A DNA stretch of 15,030 nucleotides from Bacteroidota bacterium (GTDB taxonomy: Bacteria > Bacteroidota > Bacteroidia > UBA7662 > CANHCV01): the NCBI GenBank assembly GCA_027488715.1, contig JAIYBD010000011.1, positions 1-15,030 on the forward strand, read 5' to 3'. The notes below the pieces were generated by a model. The model was not told the origin of the DNA. It did no database searches and was given only the letters and a program-made list of their open reading frames with translations. The translations under genes and the position numbers were made by a program. Position 1 is the stretch's first letter. Each line of letters begins with the position of its first letter. Shown here in pieces: positions 1 through 6,316 of this stretch.

Positions 1-41
1 CTAACTTCAAAAAAAGCCGTAAATTGCTCTCGGTGGGGGTG

Positions 42-119
42 GGGATTTATCCCCCGTGGAAAAATTTATTTTTTTTAAGGCAACGGTCCCAGAGTTTTCC
101 GATCGGGATTTATCCCCCG
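42..119. repeat. Two copies of a 15-base palindrome-containing direct repeat
   Basis: The sequence GGGATTTATCCCCCG occurs at 42-56 and again at 105-119. Each copy has a dyad core: GGGGAT/ATCCCC at 41-54 in copy 1, and a G/C-rich stem around TTTA in copy 2. Each copy is followed within about 10-15 bases by a long T-tract, at 66-77 and 131-139. The pair could be weak tandem transcription terminators of a gene left of the window, an operator pair for the downstream phosphoesterase, or copies of a dispersed repeat. The window alone does not decide between these. No coding sequence was found in 1-275. Confidence 0.55.
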
Positions 120-212
120 AAACATCCAATTTTTTTTTGGTGTAACCTTTTTTCAGGACGAGACACCACCCACTTCTACATCACCTAAACTGAAAAAGAA
201 TCCGTTTTTTCC

Positions 213-220
213 TATTTTTG
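213..220 (+). promoter_or_regulatory. Bacteroidetes-type -7 promoter element (TATTTTTG)
   Basis: TATTTTTG matches the Bacteroidetes housekeeping -7 consensus TAnnTTTG exactly. Transcription would begin near base 225, giving a leader of about 50 bases before the ATG at 276. I see no clear TTG at the -33 position, so the call rests on the -7 match and its location. Confidence 0.4.
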
Positions 221-275
221 CTGACGAATCCCAGAATCGGAAAACCAAACCCTTCACCCCCGCGTTTAAACTTTC

Positions 276-1514
276 ATGACCCAAATATTCCCCTTCCTAT
301 TCCGTTTCTTCCTCATTTTCGGATTGGTTTTCCTCATCGATTATTACGCTTACCAAGCCATAAAAACCGCATTCGTTAAGGTCGATTCGCCCCAGCGTCC
401 CCTTCATTTTTACATCTATTGGGGATTCCACATCCTCCTCTACATTTGGGTGTTGGTTGGGGTGTTTACCATGGATCGGTCCTTCGGTCCGGGACGATTT
501 CAGGAATGGGCCATGACCGTGGCCATTGTTACCTTGCTTCCCAAAATCATTTTGATTCTTTTCCTACTTGGAGAAGATTTATTTCGGGCCATTTCCGCTC
601 CGTTTCAAAAACCGCATGCCCACTTGCCCGAACGCCGAACCTTCCTTTCTCAACTCGCCATCGGCGTTGCTTCGCTTCCCTTAGCCGCCAATTTGTACGG
701 CATTTTTAAGGGGAAGTACGATTTTCAAATTCATAAGGCTACGTTTTCTTTCCCCGACCTTCCCGAAGCGTTCGATGGGTTTACCATCACCCAAATTTCC
801 GACCTTCACATTGGCTCGTTCGAGGATCATGCCGTGGTGGAAAAAGGGATCAACATGGCCAATTCCCTCAATTCTGACCTGATGGTGTTTACCGGCGACA
901 TGGTGAATCACCACTCCGATGAAGCCAAACCTTGGATCGAAACCTTGGGGAAATTTACCTCGAAAACAGGGAAATTTTCCATCCTCGGCAACCACGATTA
1001 CGGCGATTATTTGGTTTGGAATTCCCTGGAAGAAAAGCAACAAAACATCACCGATTTACTGCAATACCAACGACAAATGGGATTTCGTCCGCTCCTCAAC
1101 GAATCCATTAAAATTGAGAGAAACGGACAATTTATTCGTTTGGTGGGCGTAGAAAATTGGGGTGCCGGCGGCTTTTCCAAGTACGGCGATTTATCCAAGG
1201 CGATGGAGCAGGTGGAGGACGGCGCGTTTACCGTTTTGCTCTCCCACGATCCCTCCCATTTTTCGGAGCAGGTGCAGCATTTTCCCATGAACATTCACCT
1301 GACGCTAAGCGGACACACCCACGGCATGCAGTACGGCATTGAAATTCCCGGCCTTCGGTGGAGTCCGGTGAAGTTCCGTTACCCAACATGGGCCGGGGCC
1401 TACGGCTCGGGAAGTCGGAAAATTTACGTGAACCGCGGATTCGGATTCATCGGATTTCGGGGACGAGTGGGTATTTGGCCAGAAATTACGCAGATTACCT
1501 TGCGTAGAGGGTAA
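276..1514 (+). CDS. Membrane-anchored calcineurin-like metallophosphoesterase
   Basis: This 412-residue protein has hydrophobic segments at about residues 5-25, 44-65 and 78-99, then a possible fourth near 125-142. A calcineurin-like phosphoesterase domain follows. The full dimetal motif set is visible: DLH at 176-178, GD at 207-208, GNHD at 238-241, SHD with His324, and GHTHG at 346-350. The enzyme should therefore be active on a phosphomonoester, phosphodiester or pyrophosphate bond. The layout resembles the YkuE/YaeI-type membrane phosphoesterases, some of whose relatives act on lipid A precursors, but the substrate cannot be read from sequence. The ATG at 276 opens directly into the first membrane helix. 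A -7 promoter element lies at 213-220. The gene converges on a small membrane-protein gene 31 bases downstream, and I see no strong terminator between them. Confidence 0.9.
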   Translation: MTQIFPFLFRFFLIFGLVFLIDYYAYQAIKTAFVKVDSPQRPLHFYIYWGFHILLYIWVLVGVFTMDRSFGPGRFQEWAMTVAIVTLLPKIILILFLLGEDLFRAISAPFQKPHAHLPERRTFLSQLAIGVASLPLAANLYGIFKGKYDFQIHKATFSFPDLPEAFDGFTITQISDLHIGSFEDHAVVEKGINMANSLNSDLMVFTGDMVNHHSDEAKPWIETLGKFTSKTGKFSILGNHDYGDYLVWNSLEEKQQNITDLLQYQRQMGFRPLLNESIKIERNGQFIRLVGVENWGAGGFSKYGDLSKAMEQVEDGAFTVLLSHDPSHFSEQVQHFPMNIHLTLSGHTHGMQYGIEIPGLRWSPVKFRYPTWAGAYGSGSRKIYVNRGFGFIGFRGRVGIWPEITQITLRRG

Positions 1515-1545
1515 AAGTGCCTTCGAAGAAAAGGATTTTCTAGAT

Positions 1546-1851
1546 TTAGACCGTCTTTGTTTTTTTTCGTGATTTCATCCAGCCATAAACAATTTGCGTA
1601 AAGTTGATTGCCGTGTGGATCCAAAGGAAGAAAAGCAAATAGAGAAACCACGCCAAAGCGGATCCACCTTGCGACCTGAATACGAGGCCATGCAAGAAAA
1701 AGGAACTATAAGCAAGGTGAACGAGTAGATTCAATAGTCCGACTTTCACCTTCTTTTCGCTCGAAAAAATAAATACGGCCAGTACCACCCAGTACCCCAG
1801 AAAACTCAACAACAGGATGAATTGGTCACTATTGAAGGAAAGGGAGTTCAT
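1546..1851 (-). CDS. Small three-helix membrane protein, function unknown
   Basis: This 101-residue protein has hydrophobic stretches at about 11-29, 36-58 and 64-88 and a lysine/arginine-rich C-terminal tail. That pattern fits a small inner-membrane protein with the tail probably in the cytoplasm. I do not recognise the family and see no catalytic motif. A perfect TAnnTTTG element (TAACTTTG, 1863-1856 on the minus strand) ends only 4 bases before the ATG, which supports this being a real gene and suggests a leaderless mRNA. It lies downstream of the lipoprotein gene on the same strand, 64 bases away, but appears to have its own promoter. Confidence 0.65.
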   Translation of the reverse strand: MNSLSFNSDQFILLLSFLGYWVVLAVFIFSSEKKVKVGLLNLLVHLAYSSFFLHGLVFRSQGGSALAWFLYLLFFLWIHTAINFTQIVYGWMKSRKKTKTV

Positions 1852-1855
1852 GATT

Positions 1856-1863
1856 CAAAGTTA
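1856..1863 (-). promoter_or_regulatory. -7 element TAACTTTG, 4 bases before the start codon
   Basis: This is an exact TAnnTTTG match on the minus strand, followed by AATC and then the ATG at 1851. The predicted start of transcription falls on or next to the A of the ATG, implying no 5' leader. No clear -33 TTG is seen. Confidence 0.5.
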
Positions 1864-1915
1864 AAAAAATACGGGCGTGATTTGAGGTAGGTGTGGTTTT
1901 CAATTCGTCCATTTT

Positions 1916-2461
1916 TTATTCGATTTCCCCGTTAGAAAGAACGAAGGACGAATCGACTTGATAGTGGTACGAATCTTGATCGAACTTGAACATTGTTTTT
2001 TGAATTCTGGATGGGTTGTACGGCTCAAGTTCTTCGTAGGATTCAATCGTCCACAACCCATCTTTTTCTATCTTGAACTCTGGATTTTTCAGATAATCCA
2101 GAAACGCCAATTTGAAAAACTGCTTATTTTGCCTTAAAAACAAAGCATACATGCAGCCGCCGGTTCCACACGCGCCCAAATAAACGAGAATATCTTTCTT
2201 GCCATCGGCGTTAAAGTCGCCGGTTTTAATTACTTCTGGGGTTACTGCGGTATCCGGAAATTCAAAATTTGACTTTTTGGGTGGAATAATGCGAACAACA
2301 TTTTGATGGGGAACGGCTTCAAGCATAAACATATCACCTTGTTGCACGATGGGCTCAGGAGCGGTTAAATGCTCCAACTTTTCAGGTTGATCGATGGGTT
2401 GATTGCAGGAAGTGATGATGAAAAGCGGAAGACCTAAAATTATTTTTTTGGATGGTTTCAT
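1916..2461 (-). CDS. Putative lipoprotein with an FG-GAP/VCBS-like calcium loop
   Basis: This 181-residue protein starts with a basic, hydrophobic signal peptide ending in a lipobox-like ITSC (residues 16-19). Cys19 would be lipidated, placing the protein at the inner or outer membrane. Residues 82-90 read DFNADGKKD, the D-x-N/D-x-D-G-x-x-D calcium loop of FG-GAP/VCBS repeats and dockerins, preceded by the usual TG and followed by the hydrophobic ILVYL strand. Three cysteines (19, 98, 103) remain, so Cys98 and Cys103 could form a disulphide. A single repeat is not a full beta-propeller, and the rest of the protein has no motif I recognise. The role is probably structural or binding. A near-consensus -7 box (TATCTTG, 2499-2493 on the minus strand) gives a leader of about 30 bases. 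Confidence 0.8.
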   Translation of the reverse strand: MKPSKKIILGLPLFIITSCNQPIDQPEKLEHLTAPEPIVQQGDMFMLEAVPHQNVVRIIPPKKSNFEFPDTAVTPEVIKTGDFNADGKKDILVYLGACGTGGCMYALFLRQNKQFFKLAFLDYLKNPEFKIEKDGLWTIESYEELEPYNPSRIQKTMFKFDQDSYHYQVDSSFVLSNGEIE

Positions 2462-2635
2462 TTCAATACCCCATTTGTTGATTTTGCCGGCTCAAGATAC
2501 AAGGAAAAAACAGGATAGGTTTTCATGGGTGGATGCTTCTTGATTTGGAAAAAAACATGAGAGAAATGGCCTTTTCGTTTGATTTTATTTCCTTAATCCC
2601 ATGGCGAAATGGAGTGAAGGCGAAGCCGTAGTGCT
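2462..2635. other. Intergenic gap between the GT-C gene and the lipoprotein gene
   Basis: This 174-base stretch contains no coding sequence I can support. It holds the weak lipoprotein promoter candidate near 2493-2499. A small GGC-GAA-GCC hairpin at 2620-2628, just past the glycosyltransferase stop, is too short to call a terminator. Confidence 0.4.
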
Positions 2636-3823
2636 CTACCGCCTCACCACTTCCCCCCGAAACGAACGATCCCACCGCCAAAAATCAAACTGCGTTTTTC
2701 GATGGCCCTCCAAATGCACGTTGAATTGCTTGTTGTAAAACGCATACAACGAAATGGTTTGAAAACTGCCCGAAAACACCACGTTCCTTCCTTTGATCTC
2801 TTCCCCCAACGCCAACGATTTGGCCCTGTTTTCGGCAAATCCCAAAGCTGGAACAACAAAAACCAAAACCCTTGCCACCAACATCAACCCCAACGTAAGG
2901 CCCATGGCCCAACGAACCGATTTCCATGAAAACGACTTGCTGACCATCCACGCTCCCATCGGCAGCACCGCCAACAACGTCCACTGCGGTTGAACATGTC
3001 CTTTCCCCACACTCCACAAGAAAAAGCCGAAAAACAAAAGGGTAAAGGCCTTCCATCTCCGCTGTTCCAACGTTGCTCCCTCTCCTTTTTTCATCATTTT
3101 CCACCAAATCCACGGGTGAAACAACAAGACCGAGTTAAGCACGTATTCCCCCAAAAAATTCCATTGGAAGGATTCATTTCTTTCTTTTAAATGATACGAA
3201 AGGGAAGGGAAATCGTGCTGATATTGCCACCACAAATGAGGCGCAAACAACACAGCTCCAACCAATCCAGCCAAGTACCAAACTCTTGATTTCCAAACCC
3301 ATCGATGGGTTAATCCATAAAAACCAATCAGCAAAATGCCGTGGTATTTGCTGTACAACAACCCCGCCATGATCACCCCCCAAACGAACCCATCCTCCAA
3401 CGTTGTTTTCTCCTTCTCCTCTGCCCTACTCGCCCACCACCAAAACGCCATTCCGAAAAACAACAACGGCGCATCGGGTGTAGCAACAAATCCGTAAGCG
3501 TGAACCAAAGGGAAAAGCAACAACCACATCCAGTGGGGAAAAGGTCCCTCTCCTTTTTTCTTCATCCATTGCTGAAAAAGAAACAACGTTCCCGTACTCC
3601 AAAGCACGGTAGAAAAACGCACGCCCAATTCTCCAGGAATCCAATCGAACAGGGCGATGCCCACCGCCACCATGGGCGGATGATCGAAATACCCCCAATC
3701 CAAATTCTGAGCATACAACCAATAATATGCTTCATCGGGATGCAGCGGTAAAAAGGAAGCCTGAACGAGGTTCACCAACGTCCAAATCACCAATCCCCAA
3801 GCGGCCCAACGCTTCATTTCCAT
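2636..3823 (-). CDS. GT-C glycosyltransferase, ArnT/PMT-like (GT39/PMT_2 type)
   Basis: This 395-residue polytopic membrane protein has the classic layout of GT-C enzymes that use polyprenyl-phosphate sugars. An N-terminal helix (about 6-24) is followed by an extracytoplasmic loop with the acidic pair D30-E31 in HPDEAYY and a FDHPP motif at 46-50, both conserved in the PMT_2/ArnT superfamily. About eight more hydrophobic segments follow. A soluble tail near 335-395 contains a FSGSFQ...YAFY segment that I associate with Bacteroidetes members. It should transfer a sugar from a lipid carrier to an envelope acceptor; donor and acceptor are unknown. It is shorter than ArnT-type enzymes of about 550 residues. 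The gene overlaps the end of the upstream reductase. ATG 3823 overlaps by 10 bases, while ATG 3817 would give a classic ATGA overlap and lose only two residues, so either start is possible. Confidence 0.85.
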   Translation of the reverse strand: MEMKRWAAWGLVIWTLVNLVQASFLPLHPDEAYYWLYAQNLDWGYFDHPPMVAVGIALFDWIPGELGVRFSTVLWSTGTLFLFQQWMKKKGEGPFPHWMWLLLFPLVHAYGFVATPDAPLLFFGMAFWWWASRAEEKEKTTLEDGFVWGVIMAGLLYSKYHGILLIGFYGLTHRWVWKSRVWYLAGLVGAVLFAPHLWWQYQHDFPSLSYHLKERNESFQWNFLGEYVLNSVLLFHPWIWWKMMKKGEGATLEQRRWKAFTLLFFGFFLWSVGKGHVQPQWTLLAVLPMGAWMVSKSFSWKSVRWAMGLTLGLMLVARVLVFVVPALGFAENRAKSLALGEEIKGRNVVFSGSFQTISLYAFYNKQFNVHLEGHRKTQFDFWRWDRSFRGEVVRR

Positions 3824-4812
3824 AAATCCAATACCACTCGGCCGCGGGTTCTTCCCCCTAAAATATCATCCAAACTCGCGTTCAACTCATCAAATCCAAT
3901 GGTTTTCTGATGAATCAAATCCAAGGTTTTCGGTTTCCACGGACCGGCTAATTTCTCCCACACCTTCAAACGAATGGACTTTTCGGTTTCGGCCGAAGCC
4001 ACCCCCAAAATATTCACCCCCCGAATGATAAGCGGGTAAACCGTGGTCGAAAATTCTGGAGTGTCGACCAGCCCGCAAACCGCCACGTTGCCGTACAATC
4101 CGGTGGCTCTCAGCATCGACTCTAAGGTTTTGCCGCCCACCGTATCCAAACCACCCGCCCAGCGGGTGCTGATCATCGGACGGGTTTCGTGCCCCAGCAT
4201 TTCTTCCCGAGAAATGATGGAAGTTGCCCCCAATGATTTCAAATAATCCGATTCGTGGGATTTTCCGGTAGAGGCGATGACCTCGTAACCGGCAGAAGCA
4301 AAGATGGTTACCGCCATGGAACCCACTCCGCCCGAAGCTCCACTCACCACCAAGGCGCCCTTCTCGGGGTTTTGGCCGTTCAATTCCATTTGGTACAAAC
4401 CCAGGGCGGCGGTAAATCCGGCCGTACCCAAAACAATGGCTTCCAGCTCACTCATTCCGGCCGGCATGGGAATCACCCATTCGGAAGGAACCGAAATCAA
4501 CTGCCCGAATCCGCCGTAGGTATTCATGCCCAAATCGTATCCAGTTACCAACACCACATCGCCTTCCTGAAATTGGCCGTCTGCGCATCGCACCACCGTT
4601 CCCACCGCATCTACGCCGGGGGTGTGCGGAAATTTCCGCGTAATTCCCTTGTGTCCGCTGGCCGATAATCCATCTTTAAAATTCAAGGCCGAATACCGAA
4701 CCTTGATCCACGTTCCCTTGTCGGGAATTTGGTGGGCTGGTAAGTCGCAAACGGTTCTTTCAAATTTTCCTTCCGAAGTTTCGGTTACCCAGAGCGCACG
4801 ATACGTTTCCAT
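3814..4812 (-). CDS. yhdH: YhdH/AcuI-type quinone oxidoreductase (acrylyl-CoA reductase family)
   Basis: This 332-residue medium-chain dehydrogenase/reductase lacks the zinc ligands of alcohol dehydrogenases. Family hallmarks are SALNFKDGL (41-49), GDVVLVTGYDLG (84-95), TAGFTA (130-135), the NADPH-binding SGASGGVG (157-164) and WAGGLDTVGG (218-227). The length is typical of YhdH/AcuI enzymes. Characterised members reduce acrylyl-CoA to propionyl-CoA with NADPH, which detoxifies acrylate; others are known only as NADPH-dependent quinone/enone reductases, so the physiological substrate is open. It is cytoplasmic. The stop codon overlaps the start of the GT-C gene, so the two are probably cotranscribed. 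The promoter candidate TAGCTTTG at 4839-4832 (minus) gives an A-rich leader of about 15 bases. Confidence 0.92.
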   Translation of the reverse strand: METYRALWVTETSEGKFERTVCDLPAHQIPDKGTWIKVRYSALNFKDGLSASGHKGITRKFPHTPGVDAVGTVVRCADGQFQEGDVVLVTGYDLGMNTYGGFGQLISVPSEWVIPMPAGMSELEAIVLGTAGFTAALGLYQMELNGQNPEKGALVVSGASGGVGSMAVTIFASAGYEVIASTGKSHESDYLKSLGATSIISREEMLGHETRPMISTRWAGGLDTVGGKTLESMLRATGLYGNVAVCGLVDTPEFSTTVYPLIIRGVNILGVASAETEKSIRLKVWEKLAGPWKPKTLDLIHQKTIGFDELNASLDDILGGRTRGRVVLDLWK

Positions 4813-4816
4813 TGTT

Positions 4817-4824
4817 TATGTTTG
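4817..4824 (+). promoter_or_regulatory. -7 element TATGTTTG for the amidohydrolase gene
   Basis: This exact TAnnTTTG match on the plus strand predicts a start of transcription near 4829 and a leader of about 18 bases before the ATG at 4847. It is the left half of an inverted-repeat promoter pair; its mirror image at 4832-4839 serves the reductase gene. Confidence 0.5.
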
Positions 4825-4831
4825 TATTCTA

Positions 4832-4839
4832 CAAAGCTA
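4832..4839 (-). promoter_or_regulatory. -7 element TAGCTTTG for the reductase/glycosyltransferase pair
   Basis: This exact TAnnTTTG match on the minus strand predicts a start of transcription near 4827. Together with 4817-4824 it forms TTTGTA-ttc-TACAAA (4821-4835), a perfect 6-base inverted repeat with a 3-base spacer. Both start points therefore lie in the same few bases and transcription runs outward in both directions. Confidence 0.5.
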
Positions 4840-4846
4840 ATCCATC

Positions 4847-6124
4847 ATGAAGCAATTTTTCTCTTTTGCCATGGCACTTTTTGTTTCCTCGGTTTTCGCT
4901 CAGGAAACCCCGGCCCCATCGCAGAAAAAAGCCATTTACATCACCAATACCACCTTGCACCTGGGCAATGGCAAGATCATTGAAAACGGAGTGATTGGTT
5001 TCTCCCAAGGGAAAATTACGTATGTGGGAAATGGTTCGGAAATTCGAATCAATCGCACCGAAGCCGAGGTCATCGACGGAAACGGAAAACACGTGTATCC
5101 TGGCCTCATCGCCTTGGATACGTACATTGGATTGAATGAAATTGAGAGCATCCAAGCCACGGTTGATCACGAAGAAACCGGTTCGGTCAATCCCAACGTT
5201 CGCGCACTGATCGCCTTCAACACCGATTCTCGGGTCACTCCAACCGTGCGCTCCAATGGCGTTTTATTGGCTCAGGTCACCCCCACCGGCGGAATGATTT
5301 CGGGTTCTTCCAGCGTGGTTCAACTCGATGGATGGAACTGGGAAGATGCGGCCTACCGCACCGATGATGCCATTCACCTCAACTGGCCGAACATGGATCC
5401 CGTTCAAGCTTGGTGGGCCGGAAGTGTAGAAGATCAACAAAAACAAACCAAAGAACAATTGATGCAGATGGAACAGTTTTTTGCTGAAGCAAAAGCCTAC
5501 CACGAAAGCAGCAACCGCCCTTTCAACGTTCGCTTCGAAGGAATGAAAGCAGTCCTTTCGGGGAAACAAGCCTTGTTCATTCACGTGAGTCAGGCGAAAG
5601 GCATCGTTGCTTCCGTCAATTTTGCAGAAAAATGGGGCATCCGCCCGGTTTTGGTGGGTGCCGAAGACGCGCTTTTGGTAAAGGAATTCTTGTTGGAACA
5701 TAAAGTGGCGGTTGTGGTGAAGGAAACGCATCGTTTACCCCGCCGCGAAGACGACCCCGTGGATGAACCGTACACCTTTCCTGCCCGACTCAAATCGGCT
5801 GGAATTCCGTTCGCTTTTGCCGGCAAAGGCGGCTGGGCCGGACGTAACTTGGCGTACGAATCGGGCACGGCAGCTGCGCACGGATTGGGGAAAGAAGCCG
5901 CGCTTCAGTCGGTCACGCTCACGGCGGCAGAGATCTTGGGCATCGAAAAACGCACCGGAAGCTTAGAAATCGGGAAAGATGCCAACCTATTTTTGTGCCA
6001 AGGCGATGCCTTGAACATGAGCACTTCCAACCTGCAACATGCTTGGATTCAAGGACGTAGCATCTCCCTGGAAAGCAAACAAACCCGATTGTACGAAAAA
6101 TTTCAAAGAAAAAACAAGGAATAA
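4847..6124 (+). CDS. Secreted amidohydrolase-fold protein lacking usual metal ligands
   Basis: This 425-residue protein begins with a signal peptide, with likely cleavage after Ala18 (VFA-QE), so it is periplasmic or exported. It shows the amidohydrolase pattern: an N-terminal beta-sandwich strand set ending in VIDGNGKHVYPGLI (76-88), and a C-terminal return with LTAAEILGIEKRTGSLEIGKDANL in which the GSLEIGKDAN signature is at 371-380. It resembles imidazolonepropionase-like secreted amidohydrolases of Bacteroidetes. The metal-binding HxH expected straight after PGLI is replaced by DTY (91-93). The late catalytic Asp region reads AFAGKGG (323-329) with no Asp. His246 in FIHVSQ remains. I infer that it is either a non-hydrolytic pseudoenzyme or uses unusual chemistry. 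Relatives with a complete HxH are often encoded in tandem, but no such partner is in this window. Confidence 0.85.
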   Translation: MKQFFSFAMALFVSSVFAQETPAPSQKKAIYITNTTLHLGNGKIIENGVIGFSQGKITYVGNGSEIRINRTEAEVIDGNGKHVYPGLIALDTYIGLNEIESIQATVDHEETGSVNPNVRALIAFNTDSRVTPTVRSNGVLLAQVTPTGGMISGSSSVVQLDGWNWEDAAYRTDDAIHLNWPNMDPVQAWWAGSVEDQQKQTKEQLMQMEQFFAEAKAYHESSNRPFNVRFEGMKAVLSGKQALFIHVSQAKGIVASVNFAEKWGIRPVLVGAEDALLVKEFLLEHKVAVVVKETHRLPRREDDPVDEPYTFPARLKSAGIPFAFAGKGGWAGRNLAYESGTAAAHGLGKEAALQSVTLTAAEILGIEKRTGSLEIGKDANLFLCQGDALNMSTSNLQHAWIQGRSISLESKQTRLYEKFQRKNKE

Positions 6125-6125
6125 G

Positions 6126-6155
6126 TTGCGCATTTGAAATTTCGATTTAATTTTG
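6126..6155 (+). promoter_or_regulatory. Full Bacteroidetes promoter of tRNA-Gln
   Basis: A -33 TTG at 6126-6128 is separated by 19 bases from a perfect -7 element, TAATTTTG, at 6148-6155. Transcription should start around 6160, a dozen bases before the mature tRNA. It is the only promoter in the window where I see both elements at the expected spacing. Confidence 0.65.
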
Positions 6156-6172
6156 CGCCCACAATCACCGAT

Positions 6173-6245
6173 TGGTCCATGGTGTAACAGGCAACACGTC
6201 AGTTTTTGGCACTGAAGAGTCTAGGTTCGAGCCCTAGTGGACCAA
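6173..6245 (+). tRNA. tRNA-Gln (anticodon UUG)
   Basis: The acceptor stem TGGTCCA (6173-6179) pairs perfectly with TGGACCA (6238-6244), followed by discriminator A at 6245. The anticodon arm TCAGT/ACTGA closes a seven-base loop TTTTGGC, which gives anticodon TTG and therefore glutamine. The T arm CTAGG-TTCGAGC-CCTAG is canonical. CCA is not encoded, since the next bases are CCC, so the 3' end must be added enzymatically. The gene has its own promoter just upstream and a terminator just downstream, making it an independent unit between the amidohydrolase and the epimerase cluster. Confidence 0.97.
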
Positions 6246-6252
6246 CCCCCAA

Positions 6253-6274
6253 CCCCGCATCAGCGGGGTTTTTT
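6253..6274 (+). terminator. Rho-independent terminator after tRNA-Gln
   Basis: CCCCGC (6253-6258) pairs with GCGGGG (6263-6268) across a four-base loop, ATCA, and is followed directly by six T residues (6269-6274). It lies 8 bases past the tRNA and separates it from the downstream epimerase operon. Confidence 0.9.
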
Positions 6275-6304
6275 ATTTCCCCCCAATTCTTCCTGTTTTT
6301 TGTT

Positions 6305-6312
6305 TATTTTCG
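6305..6312 (+). promoter_or_regulatory. Near-consensus -7 element before the first epimerase
   Basis: TATTTTCG differs from TAnnTTTG at one base and ends 4 bases (CAAG) before the ATG at 6317. A terminator directly upstream means the operon needs its own promoter, which supports this site. The spacing again predicts a leaderless mRNA. No -33 TTG is visible. Confidence 0.35.
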
Positions 6313-6316
6313 CAAG

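Noticed and set aside
42..119. CRISPR array
   Set aside because: There are only two 15-base units with one 48-base interval, T-rich flanks and no cas genes.
1515..1545. Possible terminator between the two convergent genes (CCTT/AAGG and GAAAA/TTTTC pairings)
   Set aside because: The stems are only 4-5 bases and AT-rich with no well-placed T-run; too weak to call.
3341..3751. A 136-residue plus-strand open frame, and others opposite the GT-C gene
   Set aside because: Low-complexity His/Pro/Gln/Lys-rich translation opposite a well-supported membrane enzyme. There is no start signal or family match.
6206..6316. A 37-residue N-terminal extension of the first epimerase from an upstream ATG
   Set aside because: It would run through the 3' half of tRNA-Gln and its terminator. 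The Rossmann motif starts just after the Met at 6317, as expected for the family.
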